Assembly: GCF_019048865.1 (NCBI RefSeq) | Contig: NZ_CP077604.1 | Coordinates: forward strand, 1,736,001 to 1,800,000 | Direction: 5' to 3' | Source of the DNA: Aquihabitans sp. G128 | Lineage (GTDB): Bacteria; Actinomycetota; Acidimicrobiia; Acidimicrobiales; Iamiaceae | Length of the DNA: 64,000 nucleotides | Shown here: one piece after another, positions 25,595-38,419 of the stretch | How the letters are laid out: the number at the start of each line of letters is the position of its first letter | Numbering within the stretch: position 1 is the first letter of the stretch | The notes under the pieces: generated by a model | The model's database searches: none | Seen by the model: only the letters and a program-made list of their open reading frames with translations | What the model was told of the DNA's origin: nothing | Made by a program: the position numbers and the translations under genes

Positions 25595-26546
25595 ATGAAG
25601 ATACTGAAGTCGCCCGCACCGTCGTGGTGGGCCGCCGGATCCACCGTGCTCGCCCCCATCTCCTGGGGCACCACCTACGCCGTCACCACCGAGCTGCTCC
25701 CCGCCGGACGGCCGCTGTTCGTGGCGCTGGTGCGGGTGGTCCCCGCCGGGCTGCTGCTGGTGGCGCTGGGCACGCTCCGCAGCCGCACCCGCCCGCACGG
25801 CCGGGACTGGGCCCGCATCGTCGCGCTGGGCACGTGCAACTTCGGCCTGTTCTTCCCCCTGCTCTTCGTGGCGGTGTACCGCCTCCCCGGCGGCGTGGCG
25901 GCCGCCGCCGGCGGGCTGCAGCCGCTGCTCGTGGCCCTCCTCACCGCGGCGTCGACCGGCCGGGCGCCGCGTGGCCGCGACCTCGCCATCGGGATCGTCG
26001 CCGCGACGGGCGTGGCCCTCGTGGTGGTTCGTCCCGGCGCCCACCTCGACCCGGTCGGCATCCTGGCTGCGCTGGCCGCCAACGCGTCCTTCGCCGTCGG
26101 CGTCGTGCTCACCAAGCGCTTCCCCACCCCGGCGGACCGGCTGGGGACCACCGGGTGGCAGCTGCTCGTGGGGGGGCGCCGTGCTGCTCGGCCCGGCGCT
26201 CCTCGTCGAGGGCGCACCCCCGGCGCTCACCGGCACCAGCGTGGCGGGCTTCGCCTACCTCAGCCTGGCGGCCACCGCCCTGGCCTACGTGCTCTGGTTC
26301 CAGGGCATCCGGCGCCTGCCCGCGGCCGCACCACCGCTACTCGGCCTCGCCGCCCCGGTCACCGGCGCGGCGATCGGCTGGGCCGTGCTCGGCCAGGACC
26401 TGTCGCCGCTGCAGCTCCTGGGCTTCGCCCTGGCCCTCGGCTCCATCGCCTACGGCGCCACCCTCGGCACCCCACCCGACGCCGGGCGGACCGCCGATCG
26501 CGGCGCGGTGCCCGTCCGGGCACCCGAGGCCGTCGGCGCCCCCTGA
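25595..26546 (+). CDS. EamA/DMT family permease (frameshifted)
   Basis: About 317 residues and ~10 helices in two EamA repeats (APISWGTTYAVTTELLPAGRPLFVALVRVVPAG; AALAANASFAVGVVLTKRF), ending LGFALALGSIAYGATLG. DMT permeases export amino acids or other metabolites. The frame breaks at about 26170 in a run of seven G: with six, L-L-V-G-G-A-V-L-L-G-P-A-L-L reads through, so an extra base is likely an error. The ATG at 25595 is preferred to 25586 because the TAAGAT -10 ends 7 nt before it. Divergent from, and probably controlled by, the MarR protein. Confidence 0.86.
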
Positions 26547-26571
26547 TCCGGAGGCGCCGACGGCAGCGGCG

Positions 26572-29287
<2,716 letters not shown>

Positions 29288-29356
29288 GAGGTTCGCCAGT
29301 GTAGATCGCCGGCCCGTGAACTCCCGTCGCCCGGTCGGGGTGCGCCGGATCGGGCC

Positions 29357-30043
29357 TCAGGCCTCGGTGAGCCCCTGTCGCACGGCGTACAGGGCGGCCT
29401 CGGTGCGGCTCGAGACGTGGAGCTTCTCGAGCACCCCGCGCACGTGGTTCTTGACGGTGTTCTCGGCGATGCCGAGCTCTGCGGCGATGGCCCGGTTCGA
29501 CAAGCCGCGGGCGATGCCGCGGAGCGCCTCGAGCTCGCGATCGGTGAGGTCGCCGATGGGCCCGGCGTGGGGCAGGCCCGAGGCCTGGTTCGCCAGGTCG
29601 GCGTAGCTGCCGAGCAGCTTGGCGGTCATGGCGGGCGACAGGAGGCTGTGGCCGGCGGCGACGGTGCGGACGGCGTCACCCACCTCCTCGATGGACACCT
29701 CCTTCAAGAGGTACCCGACCGCGCCGGCCTTCACGGCCTCGAACAGGTCGTCGTCGTCGTCGCTGACGGTGAGCACGACCACCTTGACCTCGGGGTGGGC
29801 GGCGCGGATGGCCCGGGTGGCTTCGAGGCCGCCGCCACCCGGCATGCGCAGGTCCATCAGCACCACGTGGGGCGCCAGCTCGGCGACGGCGGCCACCGCG
29901 GCGGCGGTGTCCGCGGCCTCCCCCACCACCTCGAGGTCGCCCTCGGGCTCGAGCACGAGGGCCAGGCCGCGCCGGAAGACGACGTGGTCGTCGCAGACGA
30001 GGACCCGGACGGGGGTGGTGGTGGTGGGGGAGGTGGCGGTCAT
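29357..30043 (-). CDS. NarL/LuxR-type response regulator, orphan
   Basis: A 228-residue response regulator. The receiver domain has the acidic pair D18-D19, phospho-acceptor D64 (VVLMDLRMPG), conserved Thr (LTVS) and K114 (YLLKEV). The C-terminal LuxR helix-turn-helix (LTDRELEALRGIARGLSNRAIAAELGIAENTVKNHVRGVLEKL) occupies about residues 163-222. No histidine kinase is adjacent, so its partner is elsewhere. It sits between hpf and secA on the same strand. Confidence 0.93.
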   Translation of the reverse strand: MTATSPTTTTPVRVLVCDDHVVFRRGLALVLEPEGDLEVVGEAADTAAAVAAVAELAPHVVLMDLRMPGGGGLEATRAIRAAHPEVKVVVLTVSDDDDDLFEAVKAGAVGYLLKEVSIEEVGDAVRTVAAGHSLLSPAMTAKLLGSYADLANQASGLPHAGPIGDLTDRELEALRGIARGLSNRAIAAELGIAENTVKNHVRGVLEKLHVSSRTEAALYAVRQGLTEA

Positions 30044-30104
30044 GGCGGTGGCGGGGAGCGGCGACGGTGGGGCGCCGGGCGGGGCCCGGCGGCGCGGACC
30101 AGGC

Positions 30105-30698
30105 TCAGTCGGCCTCGTCGATGAGGCCGACCTGGCCGTCGTCGCGGCGGTAGACGACCGCGGCGCGCGACGTCTCGGCGTTGGTGAAGAAGAAGAAGCC
30201 GTGCCCGATGAGGTCCATGCGCTGGGCGGCCTCCTCGGCGCTCATGGGGAACATCGCGAAGCGCTTCGACTTCACGATCTTCGGGCCCTCGACCTCGACG
30301 TCGTCGTCGGTGAGGTCGACGTCGACCGGGGCCTCCTCGAGGGTGACCACCGCACCGAGGCTGTCGGCGCCCTTCTTGGCCTTGGGGGCGCCCTGGTAGC
30401 GCTGGCGGAGCTTGGTCTTGAGCTTGTGGAGCTGGTGCTCCAGCTTGTCGTACGCCTTGTCGACGGCGGCGAAGCCGTCGGGGGCCTGCACCTTGCACCG
30501 GACGTGGTGGCCGTGGCCCTCGATCGTGACCTCGCACACCTCCTTGTCGGCGATGCGGGGGTTCTTGTGCTCGGAGAAGTGCACCTCGGCGTGGTCCAGG
30601 CCATCGACGAAGCGGGCGAGGCGCCCGATCTTCTCCTCCGTCATGACCCGCAAGCTGTCCGAGACCTCCGTGTGGCGACGACTGACCGTGACCTGCAC
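30105..30698 (-). CDS. hpf: Long-form ribosome hibernation promoting factor
   Basis: A 197-residue HPF: the N-terminal ribosome-binding domain (MTEEKIGRLARFVDGLDHAEVHFSEHKNPR...CEVTIEGHGHHVRCKVQAPDGFAAVDKAYDKLEHQLHKLKTKL) and the C-terminal dimerisation domain (KSKRFAMFPMSAEEAAQRMDLIGHGFFFFTNAETSRAAVVYRRDDGQVGLI). It pairs 70S ribosomes into inactive 100S dimers in stationary phase. GTG at 30698 is set by an AGGAGG ribosome site about 9 nt upstream. comF-hpf-secA is a common actinobacterial order. Confidence 0.95.
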   Translation of the reverse strand: MQVTVSRRHTEVSDSLRVMTEEKIGRLARFVDGLDHAEVHFSEHKNPRIADKEVCEVTIEGHGHHVRCKVQAPDGFAAVDKAYDKLEHQLHKLKTKLRQRYQGAPKAKKGADSLGAVVTLEEAPVDVDLTDDDVEVEGPKIVKSKRFAMFPMSAEEAAQRMDLIGHGFFFFTNAETSRAAVVYRRDDGQVGLIDEAD

Positions 30699-30868
30699 CG
30701 GGTGGGACCTCCTGATCGGGGATGGTGCCCGGAGCGTAGACGGGAGGGAGACCGCCTGCGTCCCGACCGGTGCGACGCCGCCGTGACCGCTTCGTCCGAT
30801 CGGCCCCGCGAGCCCGCTGCGCCCTTCCCCTACCCCACGTAGCGCTCGCGGCACGGTGCGTGCCGGCG

Positions 30869-31447
30869 TCAGCGGGGGTGGGCGGCGGCCAGGCCCAGGA
30901 GGTGCACCGCACCGGCCGCCCGCAGCGCCCGGCCCGCGGCATCGAGCGTGGCGCCGGTGGTGACGACGTCGTCGACCACCGCGATCCGCAGGCCGTCCAG
31001 CCGGCGGGTGGGGACGAACGACGGCCCGTCGTGGCGCTCCGCCGAGGAGCGCCCGGTCTGCGCCGGCCCCGGCCGCCGGGCCAGCAGCGAGCGGCAGGGG
31101 ACGCCGAGGTGGCGCCCGACCCGCCGGGCCAGGAGCTCGGCCTGGTCGAAGCCCCGACGGCGGCGCCGGACCTCGGTGGTGGGGGCCCAGGTGACCACCT
31201 CCACCTCGTGCGGGCGGACCAGGCCGGCCACCCCCTCGGCCAACCAGCCCACCGGCGACCGGGCGTTGCGGTACTTCAGCTGGGCGACCACCTCACGGGC
31301 GGCGCCGTCGTAGTCGAGCAGCGCACGGCAACGGTCGAGCGACGGCGGGACCGGCACCGGCCAGGACCGGGCCATGGTGGCCACGCACGACGGGCAGGGC
31401 GCCGCCCCGCTCCGCCCGCACCCCGGGCAGGTGGTGGCCAGCAGCAT
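30869..31447 (-). CDS. comF: ComF family phosphoribosyltransferase-like protein
   Basis: A 192-residue protein with an N-terminal zinc-finger-like CPGCGRSGAAPCPSC and a PRTase fold: LLDYDGAAREVVAQLKYRNA, RRRRRGFDQAELLARRVG and the PRPP loop IAVVDDVVTTGATLDAAG (155-172). ComF proteins take part in DNA uptake in naturally competent bacteria, but in actinobacteria the role is unproven. Divergent from the DsbA-like gene. Confidence 0.88.
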   Translation of the reverse strand: MLLATTCPGCGRSGAAPCPSCVATMARSWPVPVPPSLDRCRALLDYDGAAREVVAQLKYRNARSPVGWLAEGVAGLVRPHEVEVVTWAPTTEVRRRRRGFDQAELLARRVGRHLGVPCRSLLARRPGPAQTGRSSAERHDGPSFVPTRRLDGLRIAVVDDVVTTGATLDAAGRALRAAGAVHLLGLAAAHPR

Positions 31448-31546
31448 CTCCCCATGGTGGCGAGGGGGTCTGACAGTTCGGCTCCGGCGCGCCGGGAACA
31501 CCGCCGTCGGCTCGTCGGTTGGACCCCGCGTCAAGAAGACGAGCCG

Positions 31547-32272
31547 ATGGAGCCCGAGATGCAGGTCGATGTGTGGTCCGACGTGGTGTGCCCGTGGTGC
31601 TACGTGGGCCTGGCCAACCTCGACGCCGCGCTGGCGGAGTTCGAGCACGCCGACGACGTGGAGCTGGTGCTCCACTCGTTCCAGCTCGACCCCGGGGCGC
31701 CGCCGCGCGACGACCAGCCCGTCGTGGAGCGCCTCGCCGAGAAGTACGGCACCTCGGTGGGCGAGATCCGCGCCGGCCAGGCCCGCCTGGTGAGCCTCGG
31801 GGCCGAGCGGGGCATCGACTTCCGCTTCGACCAGGCCGTCGGCGGCAACACCTTCGACGCCCACCGCCTGCTCCACCTCGCCCTGGCCCGTGGGCTGCAG
31901 CTCGAGCTCAAGCACCGCCTCGGCCTCGCCTACTTCACCAACGGCGAGCCCATCGGCGAGCCCGACACCCTGCGCAAGGCCGCGGTCGATGTCGGCCTCG
32001 ACCCCGAGGAGGTGGACGCCGTCCTGGCCGGCGACGCCTTCGCCGCCGACGTGCGCCAGGACCTGCAGACCGCCCGCCAGATCGGGATCAGCGGCGTGCC
32101 GTTCTTCGTGGCCGACCAGAAGCTGGCCGTGTCCGGCGCCCAGCCGCCGGAGGTGCTGCTCGACGTGCTGCGCCAGGCCTGGGACGCCCGCGCCCCGCAG
32201 ATCACCCAGCTGGCCGGCGCGGAGGACGTCGACGCCTGCGGGCCCGACGGCTGCGAGGTCCCGCAGCCCTAG
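31547..32272 (+). CDS. DsbA family / FrnE-like oxidoreductase
   Basis: A 241-residue thioredoxin-fold protein of the 2-hydroxychromene isomerase/FrnE group. The active-site CPWC is at 15-18 (WSDVVCPWCYVG), a helical insertion contains FDQAVGGNTFDAHRLLHLAL, and the cis-Pro loop is SGVPFFV. No signal peptide, so it works in the cytosol as a disulfide oxidoreductase or isomerase. The ATG at 31547 is chosen; a second in-frame ATG at 31559 is possible. Its stop is directly adjacent to the convergent SDR gene. Confidence 0.88.
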   Translation: MEPEMQVDVWSDVVCPWCYVGLANLDAALAEFEHADDVELVLHSFQLDPGAPPRDDQPVVERLAEKYGTSVGEIRAGQARLVSLGAERGIDFRFDQAVGGNTFDAHRLLHLALARGLQLELKHRLGLAYFTNGEPIGEPDTLRKAAVDVGLDPEEVDAVLAGDAFAADVRQDLQTARQIGISGVPFFVADQKLAVSGAQPPEVLLDVLRQAWDARAPQITQLAGAEDVDACGPDGCEVPQP

Positions 32273-33109
32273 CTAGGCGGGCAGCCCGGCGATCATCGGC
32301 TCCTCGCCCGCCACGATCCGCTCGACCCGGTTGGTCACCATCGGCTTCCAGTCGGGATGGGTCAGCACGTAGAAGCGCCGCTCCTGGACGGCGGCGAGGA
32401 CCTGGGCGGCGACGTCGGCCGGGTCCAGCCCGGCGGCCAGCAGGGCGCCGACCACCTCGAGCATCCCCCGCTCCTGCTCGGTGGGCTCGCGCTCCTCGCG
32501 GCCGGCCCGGTTGCGGTGGGACTCGTGGATGCGGGTGTCGACCCAGCCGGGGCACAGGACCGACACGCCCACGCCGGTGGCCCCGGCGAGCGCCAGGTCG
32601 GCGTGCAGGGTCTCCGACAGCGTGACCACCCCGTGCTTGGACACGTTGTAGACGCCCATGCCCGGCGCCGAGGTGAGCCCGGCCATCGAGGCGGTGTTGA
32701 CGATGTGGCCCTCGCCCTGCTCGATGAGCAGCGGCGTGAAGGCCCGCACGCCGTTGATGACGCCGTAGAGGTTGACGCCGAGGCACCAGTCCCAGTCCTC
32801 GAGCGTGTTCAGCCAGATCGGCCCGGCGCTCGACACGCCGGCGTTGTTGCAGACCACGTGGGCGGTGCCGAACCGCTCGACGGTGCGGTCCCGCAGGGCG
32901 TCGACCTGGGCGGCGTCGCTCACGTCGCAGACCACGGCCTCGACCTCGGTGCCCTCGGGCAGCTCGGCCGCGGCCTTGTCGAGGGCGTCGACCTCGATGT
33001 CGGCCAGCACGACCTTCATGCCCTCCGCGGCGAACGCGTGGGCCAGCGCCAGGCCGATGCCCGACGCCCCACCCGTGACCACCGCGACCTTGCCCGACAG
33101 CTCGTCCAT
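32273..33109 (-). CDS. Short-chain dehydrogenase/reductase
   Basis: A 278-residue classical SDR. NAD(P)-binding TGGASGIG is at 12-19, NNAG follows the fourth strand, and the catalytic YNVSK provides Tyr and Lys with an upstream Ser (NTASM). The adenine-site Asp (VVLADIEVD) suggests NAD+ preference. Substrate unknown. It follows the carotenoid oxygenase by 87 bp but has its own promoter with a palindrome over the -35, so may be independently regulated. AAGGGG ribosome site. Confidence 0.9.
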   Translation of the reverse strand: MDELSGKVAVVTGGASGIGLALAHAFAAEGMKVVLADIEVDALDKAAAELPEGTEVEAVVCDVSDAAQVDALRDRTVERFGTAHVVCNNAGVSSAGPIWLNTLEDWDWCLGVNLYGVINGVRAFTPLLIEQGEGHIVNTASMAGLTSAPGMGVYNVSKHGVVTLSETLHADLALAGATGVGVSVLCPGWVDTRIHESHRNRAGREEREPTEQERGMLEVVGALLAAGLDPADVAAQVLAAVQERRFYVLTHPDWKPMVTNRVERIVAGEEPMIAGLPA

Positions 33110-33157
33110 CGTGTTCCCCTTGCTCGTGGTGTGCTGGTCCCGCCGTCCCCGCCCGGG

Positions 33158-33186
33158 ACCCTAGACCGACTTGACCCGCGGGTCAG
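33158..33186 (-). promoter_or_regulatory. SDR promoter with palindromic operator
   Basis: Minus-strand CTGACC (33186-33181), 17-nt spacer, TAGGGT (33163-33158). A perfect 14-bp palindrome TGACCCGCGGGTCA at 33172-33185 overlaps the -35 box and would block RNA polymerase when occupied. Confidence 0.55.
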
Positions 33187-33196
33187 GCGGCGGTCG

Positions 33197-34666
33197 TCAG
33201 GCGGGGAGGGCGCTGCCCGGGGCCCAGGCAGCGTGGGTGCCGCTGGAGATGCGCTCGGGCAGCCGGAGCCGGGCGATGGGCCCGTCGGAGATGCGTCGGG
33301 CGTCGAGCACCAGGCACTCGGAGCGGTCGTTGGCGACGTCGGTGGTGAACGTGACGACGTAGGCGTCGTCCTCGGCGGTGCCGTGGGGCTTCGGGGCGAC
33401 CGCGGCCTCCGAGCCGTAGGTGCCCTCGGGCAGCCGGAGGTGGTCGTCCTCGCCGGTCTCGACGTCGTGGCGGACCAAGCCGTCGAACAGGAACCAGCCC
33501 GGCACCCCGGTGGCGGCGTACACGAAGCGGTGCTTGCGCCCGGTCCGGCGGCCGTTGATCATGCCGAACTCGGTGAAGTCGTCACGGATGTGCTCCTCGG
33601 TGCACGTGCCGGTGCGCCGGTTCAGCCGCCACCGGTGCAGGCGGGTCTGCATCCAGTCGAGCGCCAGGTAGCGGAACATCCAGAGGTCGTCGTCGACCGC
33701 CGGCCGCGGCGACGGGTCGCCCTGGTGGAAGCCCTCGAGGACGACGTCGTCGCCGTCCTCGTAGGCGTTGGTCCAGTGGAGGACGTAGGTGGGGTCTGCC
33801 TCGAACCACTGCACGTCTTCCGGTCCGCCGCGGCGGGGCACGACGGCGAGGCGCGAGGGCTTGTCGTGCATGCGCACCGCGTGGACCCCCCTCGGGAGCA
33901 GGTCCTCGTCCCAGTGCATGGGCAGGTCGTTGAGCACCACGAAGTGCTCGGTGATGGCCATGTCGTGGGGCAGCCGGGGCCCGGGCAGCGGGACCGGCGC
34001 GTAGTGGACGAGCTTGCCGTGGCGGTCGACCACGCCGAAGTGGAGGTACGGCGCCTGCTTGCCGTAGTTGAAGAAGAACAGCTCGCCGGTGGCCTCGTCG
34101 ACCTTGGTGTGGGCCGAGACGCCCTCGTCGGGGAACCACCCGTCCCAGCGGGTGGGGCCCCGGGTCTCGAGCGAGTCGGCGTCGAGCCGGTAGAGCTCGC
34201 CGCACTGCCAGAACGAGGTGAGCACCTCGCCGCCGTGGACCACCAGGTCGGTGCTCGACGCGTCCTTCATGGCTCCCCGGGCGGTGCGCCCGTCGGTGCG
34301 GATGGCCTTGCGGGGGTTCTCGGCCAGGCCGGCCCACAGCGAGCGGCCGGCCTCCTGCTCGGCCACCAGGCCCTCGGTGCGCACGAACCGGTTGCGATAG
34401 GTGGCACGCCCGCCGCGGAAGCGCACGGCGTGGACCATGCCGTCGCCGTCGAACGGGTGGTACGCCTGGATGGGCTCGTGCAGCGGGTTCTCGGTGTTGC
34501 GCACGTAGAGCCCGTCGAGGTCGTCGGGGATGCGGCCCTCCACCACCTCCACGTCGTCGACGGACCACTCGGTGGCCTGCGGGCGCCAGGCGCCGGTGCG
34601 GTACGGGTGGTCGTCGTCGACCGGGAGGGTGGTGTCGAGCCGGTCGACCACGCGCGCGTCGCTCAC
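33197..34666 (-). CDS. Carotenoid oxygenase family protein
   Basis: A 489-residue seven-bladed-propeller non-heme iron oxygenase. Family marks include VRNTENPLHEP, YHPFDGDGMVHAVRF, SAHTKVD (first iron-ligand His), LPHDMAIT, LHWTNAYE and the C-terminal SSGTHAAWAPG (last His). Members cleave carotenoids, stilbenes or lignin-like double bonds with O2. GTG at 34666 overlaps the stop of the upstream thiolase (GTGA), so the two are co-translated, which is an uncommon pairing and suggests a catabolic rather than pigment role. Confidence 0.9.
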   Translation of the reverse strand: MSDARVVDRLDTTLPVDDDHPYRTGAWRPQATEWSVDDVEVVEGRIPDDLDGLYVRNTENPLHEPIQAYHPFDGDGMVHAVRFRGGRATYRNRFVRTEGLVAEQEAGRSLWAGLAENPRKAIRTDGRTARGAMKDASSTDLVVHGGEVLTSFWQCGELYRLDADSLETRGPTRWDGWFPDEGVSAHTKVDEATGELFFFNYGKQAPYLHFGVVDRHGKLVHYAPVPLPGPRLPHDMAITEHFVVLNDLPMHWDEDLLPRGVHAVRMHDKPSRLAVVPRRGGPEDVQWFEADPTYVLHWTNAYEDGDDVVLEGFHQGDPSPRPAVDDDLWMFRYLALDWMQTRLHRWRLNRRTGTCTEEHIRDDFTEFGMINGRRTGRKHRFVYAATGVPGWFLFDGLVRHDVETGEDDHLRLPEGTYGSEAAVAPKPHGTAEDDAYVVTFTTDVANDRSECLVLDARRISDGPIARLRLPERISSGTHAAWAPGSALPA

Positions 34667-35898
34667 GCCGGCACCGCCTCGACCACGAACGAGCACGTGG
34701 TGGCGGTGCTGCCGCCGATGTTCAGGGTGGCGAACCGCTCGGCCCCCTCGACCTGGGTGGGCCCGGCCCGGCCGGTCACCTGCCGGGTGGCGTCGAGCAC
34801 CATCCGGATCCCGGTGGCCCCAACGGGGTGGCCACCGCCGATGAGCCCGCCACCCGGGTTCACCGGGATGCGGCCGTCGCGCTCGATCTCGCCGGCCTCG
34901 ATGGCCTTCCACGAGTCTCCGGGCGCCGTGATGCCGGTGTGGTCGATGGCGAGGTAGCCGGAGGCGGCGAAGCAGTCGTGGACCTCCACGCCGCTGAGGT
35001 CGTCGACCGAGCCGAGGCCGGCCCGGCGCAGCGCGCCGGCGAACGTGTCGCGGACGTGGGGCATGACGTGGGTGTCGTCCCGGCTGCGCTCGAGCTTCGG
35101 GGCGAGGGCGAGGCCGACGGTGCGGTGGCCCCAGCCGGTGATCCGGGCCGCCCGGCCGCGGGACAGCAGCTCGGGGTGGGCGCGGACGAAGGCGTCGGTG
35201 GCGAGCACCACGCCCGCTCCCCCGTCGGTGACCTGGCTGCACCCGTTGCGGCGCGTGCGCCCGGCCACCACCGGGTTGGCCTCGGGGTCGCTCGTGAAGC
35301 TGTCGTCGGAGAACGACCACTGCCGGGTCTGGGCCAGCGGGTTGGTCCGGGCGTTGCGGAAGGCCAGCTCGGCGAAGCCGTGCAGGTGGACGTCGTCGAG
35401 GCCATAGCGACGGTCGTACTCGTCGGCGACGTCGGAGAACGCCTGCGGCCACACGTACTTCGGCGTGCCCTCGTGGCCGACGTGCGACGCGGCGCCGAGG
35501 TGCTGGGCCGCGACGTCGCCGGGCACCGTGCGCTCGAGCTCGGCCCCCACCACCAGGGCGCAGCCGTACCGGCCCGCCTCCAGCTCGGCGGTGGCCGCCA
35601 GGACCGCCACGCTGCCCGAGGCGCAGGCCGCCTCGTGGCGGGCGGCCGGGAGGCCCCACAGGTCCGGGTCGACCGTGGCCGGCATGGCCCCCAGGTGGCC
35701 CTGGCCGGTGAACAGCTGCCCGAAGGCGTTCCCGACGTGCACGGTCTCGACCTGGCGGGCCGTGACCCCGGCGTCGGCCAGCGTCTGCCGCACCACCTCG
35801 TCGAACAGCCCGTCGAGCCCGCCGCCGTCTCGCGACCAGTTCCGGGCGAAGTCGCTCTGGTGCCCGCCGAGCACCCAGATCCCCTGCTGCTGCCCCAC
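34663..35898 (-). CDS. Acetyl-CoA acetyltransferase / thiolase
   Basis: A 411-residue thiolase that, unlike the one at 14-15 kb, keeps the nucleophile C92 in HEAACASGS, the catalytic His in GGGLIGGGHPVGATG and a C-terminal Cys (STATTCSF) where the general base resides. A conserved SCPx-like segment RNGCSQVTDGGAGVVLAT is also present. It probably performs thiolytic cleavage or condensation of an acyl-CoA. GTG at 35898 has AAGGGG about 12 nt upstream, and TAGGGT (minus, 35963-35968) is a likely -10. First gene of the thiolase-carotenoid oxygenase pair. Confidence 0.88.
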   Translation of the reverse strand: MGQQQGIWVLGGHQSDFARNWSRDGGGLDGLFDEVVRQTLADAGVTARQVETVHVGNAFGQLFTGQGHLGAMPATVDPDLWGLPAARHEAACASGSVAVLAATAELEAGRYGCALVVGAELERTVPGDVAAQHLGAASHVGHEGTPKYVWPQAFSDVADEYDRRYGLDDVHLHGFAELAFRNARTNPLAQTRQWSFSDDSFTSDPEANPVVAGRTRRNGCSQVTDGGAGVVLATDAFVRAHPELLSRGRAARITGWGHRTVGLALAPKLERSRDDTHVMPHVRDTFAGALRRAGLGSVDDLSGVEVHDCFAASGYLAIDHTGITAPGDSWKAIEAGEIERDGRIPVNPGGGLIGGGHPVGATGIRMVLDATRQVTGRAGPTQVEGAERFATLNIGGSTATTCSFVVEAVPA

Positions 35899-36011
35899 GT
35901 GCCCGTGCCCCTTCGTCTGCTCGCTGGCCGTCCGCCCGACGGTGGTGTGCCCGGCGTCACGTCACCCTAGGCCGCGGCGTCGGCCGTTCCGACCCGCCGG
36001 GTCGGGTTCCG

Positions 36012-36017
36012 TAGTGT
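36012..36017 (+). promoter_or_regulatory. -10 box of leaderless lipoprotein gene
   Basis: TAGTGT, 7 nt before the GTG at 36025. Confidence 0.5.
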
Positions 36018-36024
36018 CGGCCGG

Positions 36025-36360
36025 GTGCCCCGCCGACCCGCGCTCCTCGCCCTCGCCGCCGTGGCGCTGGTGCTCGGCCTGGCCGGCTGCGGCGCCCACG
36101 AGGGGCGCACCGCGCTCGCCGTCCGGTCCACCCGCTGGGTCGGCCCGGACGAGCTGGCCGTGACCGTCGAGTGCGCCGAGGTGTCCTCGGCCGACGTCGA
36201 GCCGGGCAAGGGCGTCGACGGCCTCCCGCTGCTCACCGTCTGGGGCGAGCCGTCGATGGGCCGCTGCGCCTCGCAGCTGGTGATCCCGGTGCCGCCCGGC
36301 GTCGACCGCATCGACGACGCCGCCACCGGCATGGTCGTCGACCTCCCGCCCCGCCCCTGA
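36025..36360 (+). CDS. Small lipoprotein
   Basis: A 111-residue protein with a lipoprotein signal: MPRRPALLALAAVALVLGLAGC, the lipobox LAGC placing the lipidated Cys at residue 22. The mature part is short, with two further cysteines (VECAE, GRCAS) that could form a disulfide. No known domain. The leaderless GTG start is supported by TAGTGT 7 nt upstream. It is divergent from the thiolase gene. Confidence 0.72.
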   Translation: MPRRPALLALAAVALVLGLAGCGAHEGRTALAVRSTRWVGPDELAVTVECAEVSSADVEPGKGVDGLPLLTVWGEPSMGRCASQLVIPVPPGVDRIDDAATGMVVDLPPRP

Positions 36361-36477
36361 CCTGTTCGGCGGGCTCGCCGTCCGCCCTGACCGACCGTTC
36401 TGGAGCGCCCGCACCCCACCGGGGCGCCACCAGGGCCCCACGCCCCCTCCCCCGCCGGCCGATCGGGCGAGCGGTCG

Positions 36478-36825
36478 TCAGAAGGGGATGGCGGCGACGA
36501 TCCGCAGGGGCAGGCCGAAGGCGGCCAGGCCGATCCAGAGGGCGCGGCGCACCCGGCAGCCGCCGCGGTGGCCGTCTCGGCCGAGCACGACGAACGCCAC
36601 GCCGGTGCTCGCGACGTAGGCCGCGGCCAACGGCGGCGCCACCCACGGCACCCGGCCGGCGACCGCGGCGAGCACGGCGAAGGCCAGGGTCAGCACCCCG
36701 GCCACCACCGACGCCGGGCTCCACGGGATGTCGTGGCCCCGCCACGGCGCCGGACCGGCGACCCCGCAGGGGCACGGTCCGACGTCGGGGGCCGCGCTCG
36801 CCATCGCTTCGTCGGCCACCGTCAC
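36478..36825 (-). CDS. Small membrane protein with three to four helices
   Basis: About 115 residues from the GTG at 36825; an ATG at 36804 is an alternative start giving 108 residues. It has an N-terminal PCPCG motif, then hydrophobic segments VVAGVLTLAFAVLAAVAG, WVAPPLAAAYVASTGVAFVVLG and ALWIGLAAFGLPLRIVAAIPF. A longer version to 36948 adds only Arg/Pro-rich shadow. No family recognised. It lies downstream of ahcY on the same strand with about 145 bp between. Confidence 0.55.
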   Translation of the reverse strand: MTVADEAMASAAPDVGPCPCGVAGPAPWRGHDIPWSPASVVAGVLTLAFAVLAAVAGRVPWVAPPLAAAYVASTGVAFVVLGRDGHRGGCRVRRALWIGLAAFGLPLRIVAAIPF

Positions 36826-36970
36826 GTCGGGGTGGGTACCCACCCCACTTGCTGCGGAACCCCTGGCGCGCCGACGGCCGGCCCCCGGAGGGACCGGCCG
36901 TCGGATGGTTCGTGGCTTCGAGCCGGAGCTCGGCGCCGCCCGCGGCACTGCGCCGAGGGCGGCGAGGGGC

Positions 36971-38419
<1,449 letters not shown>

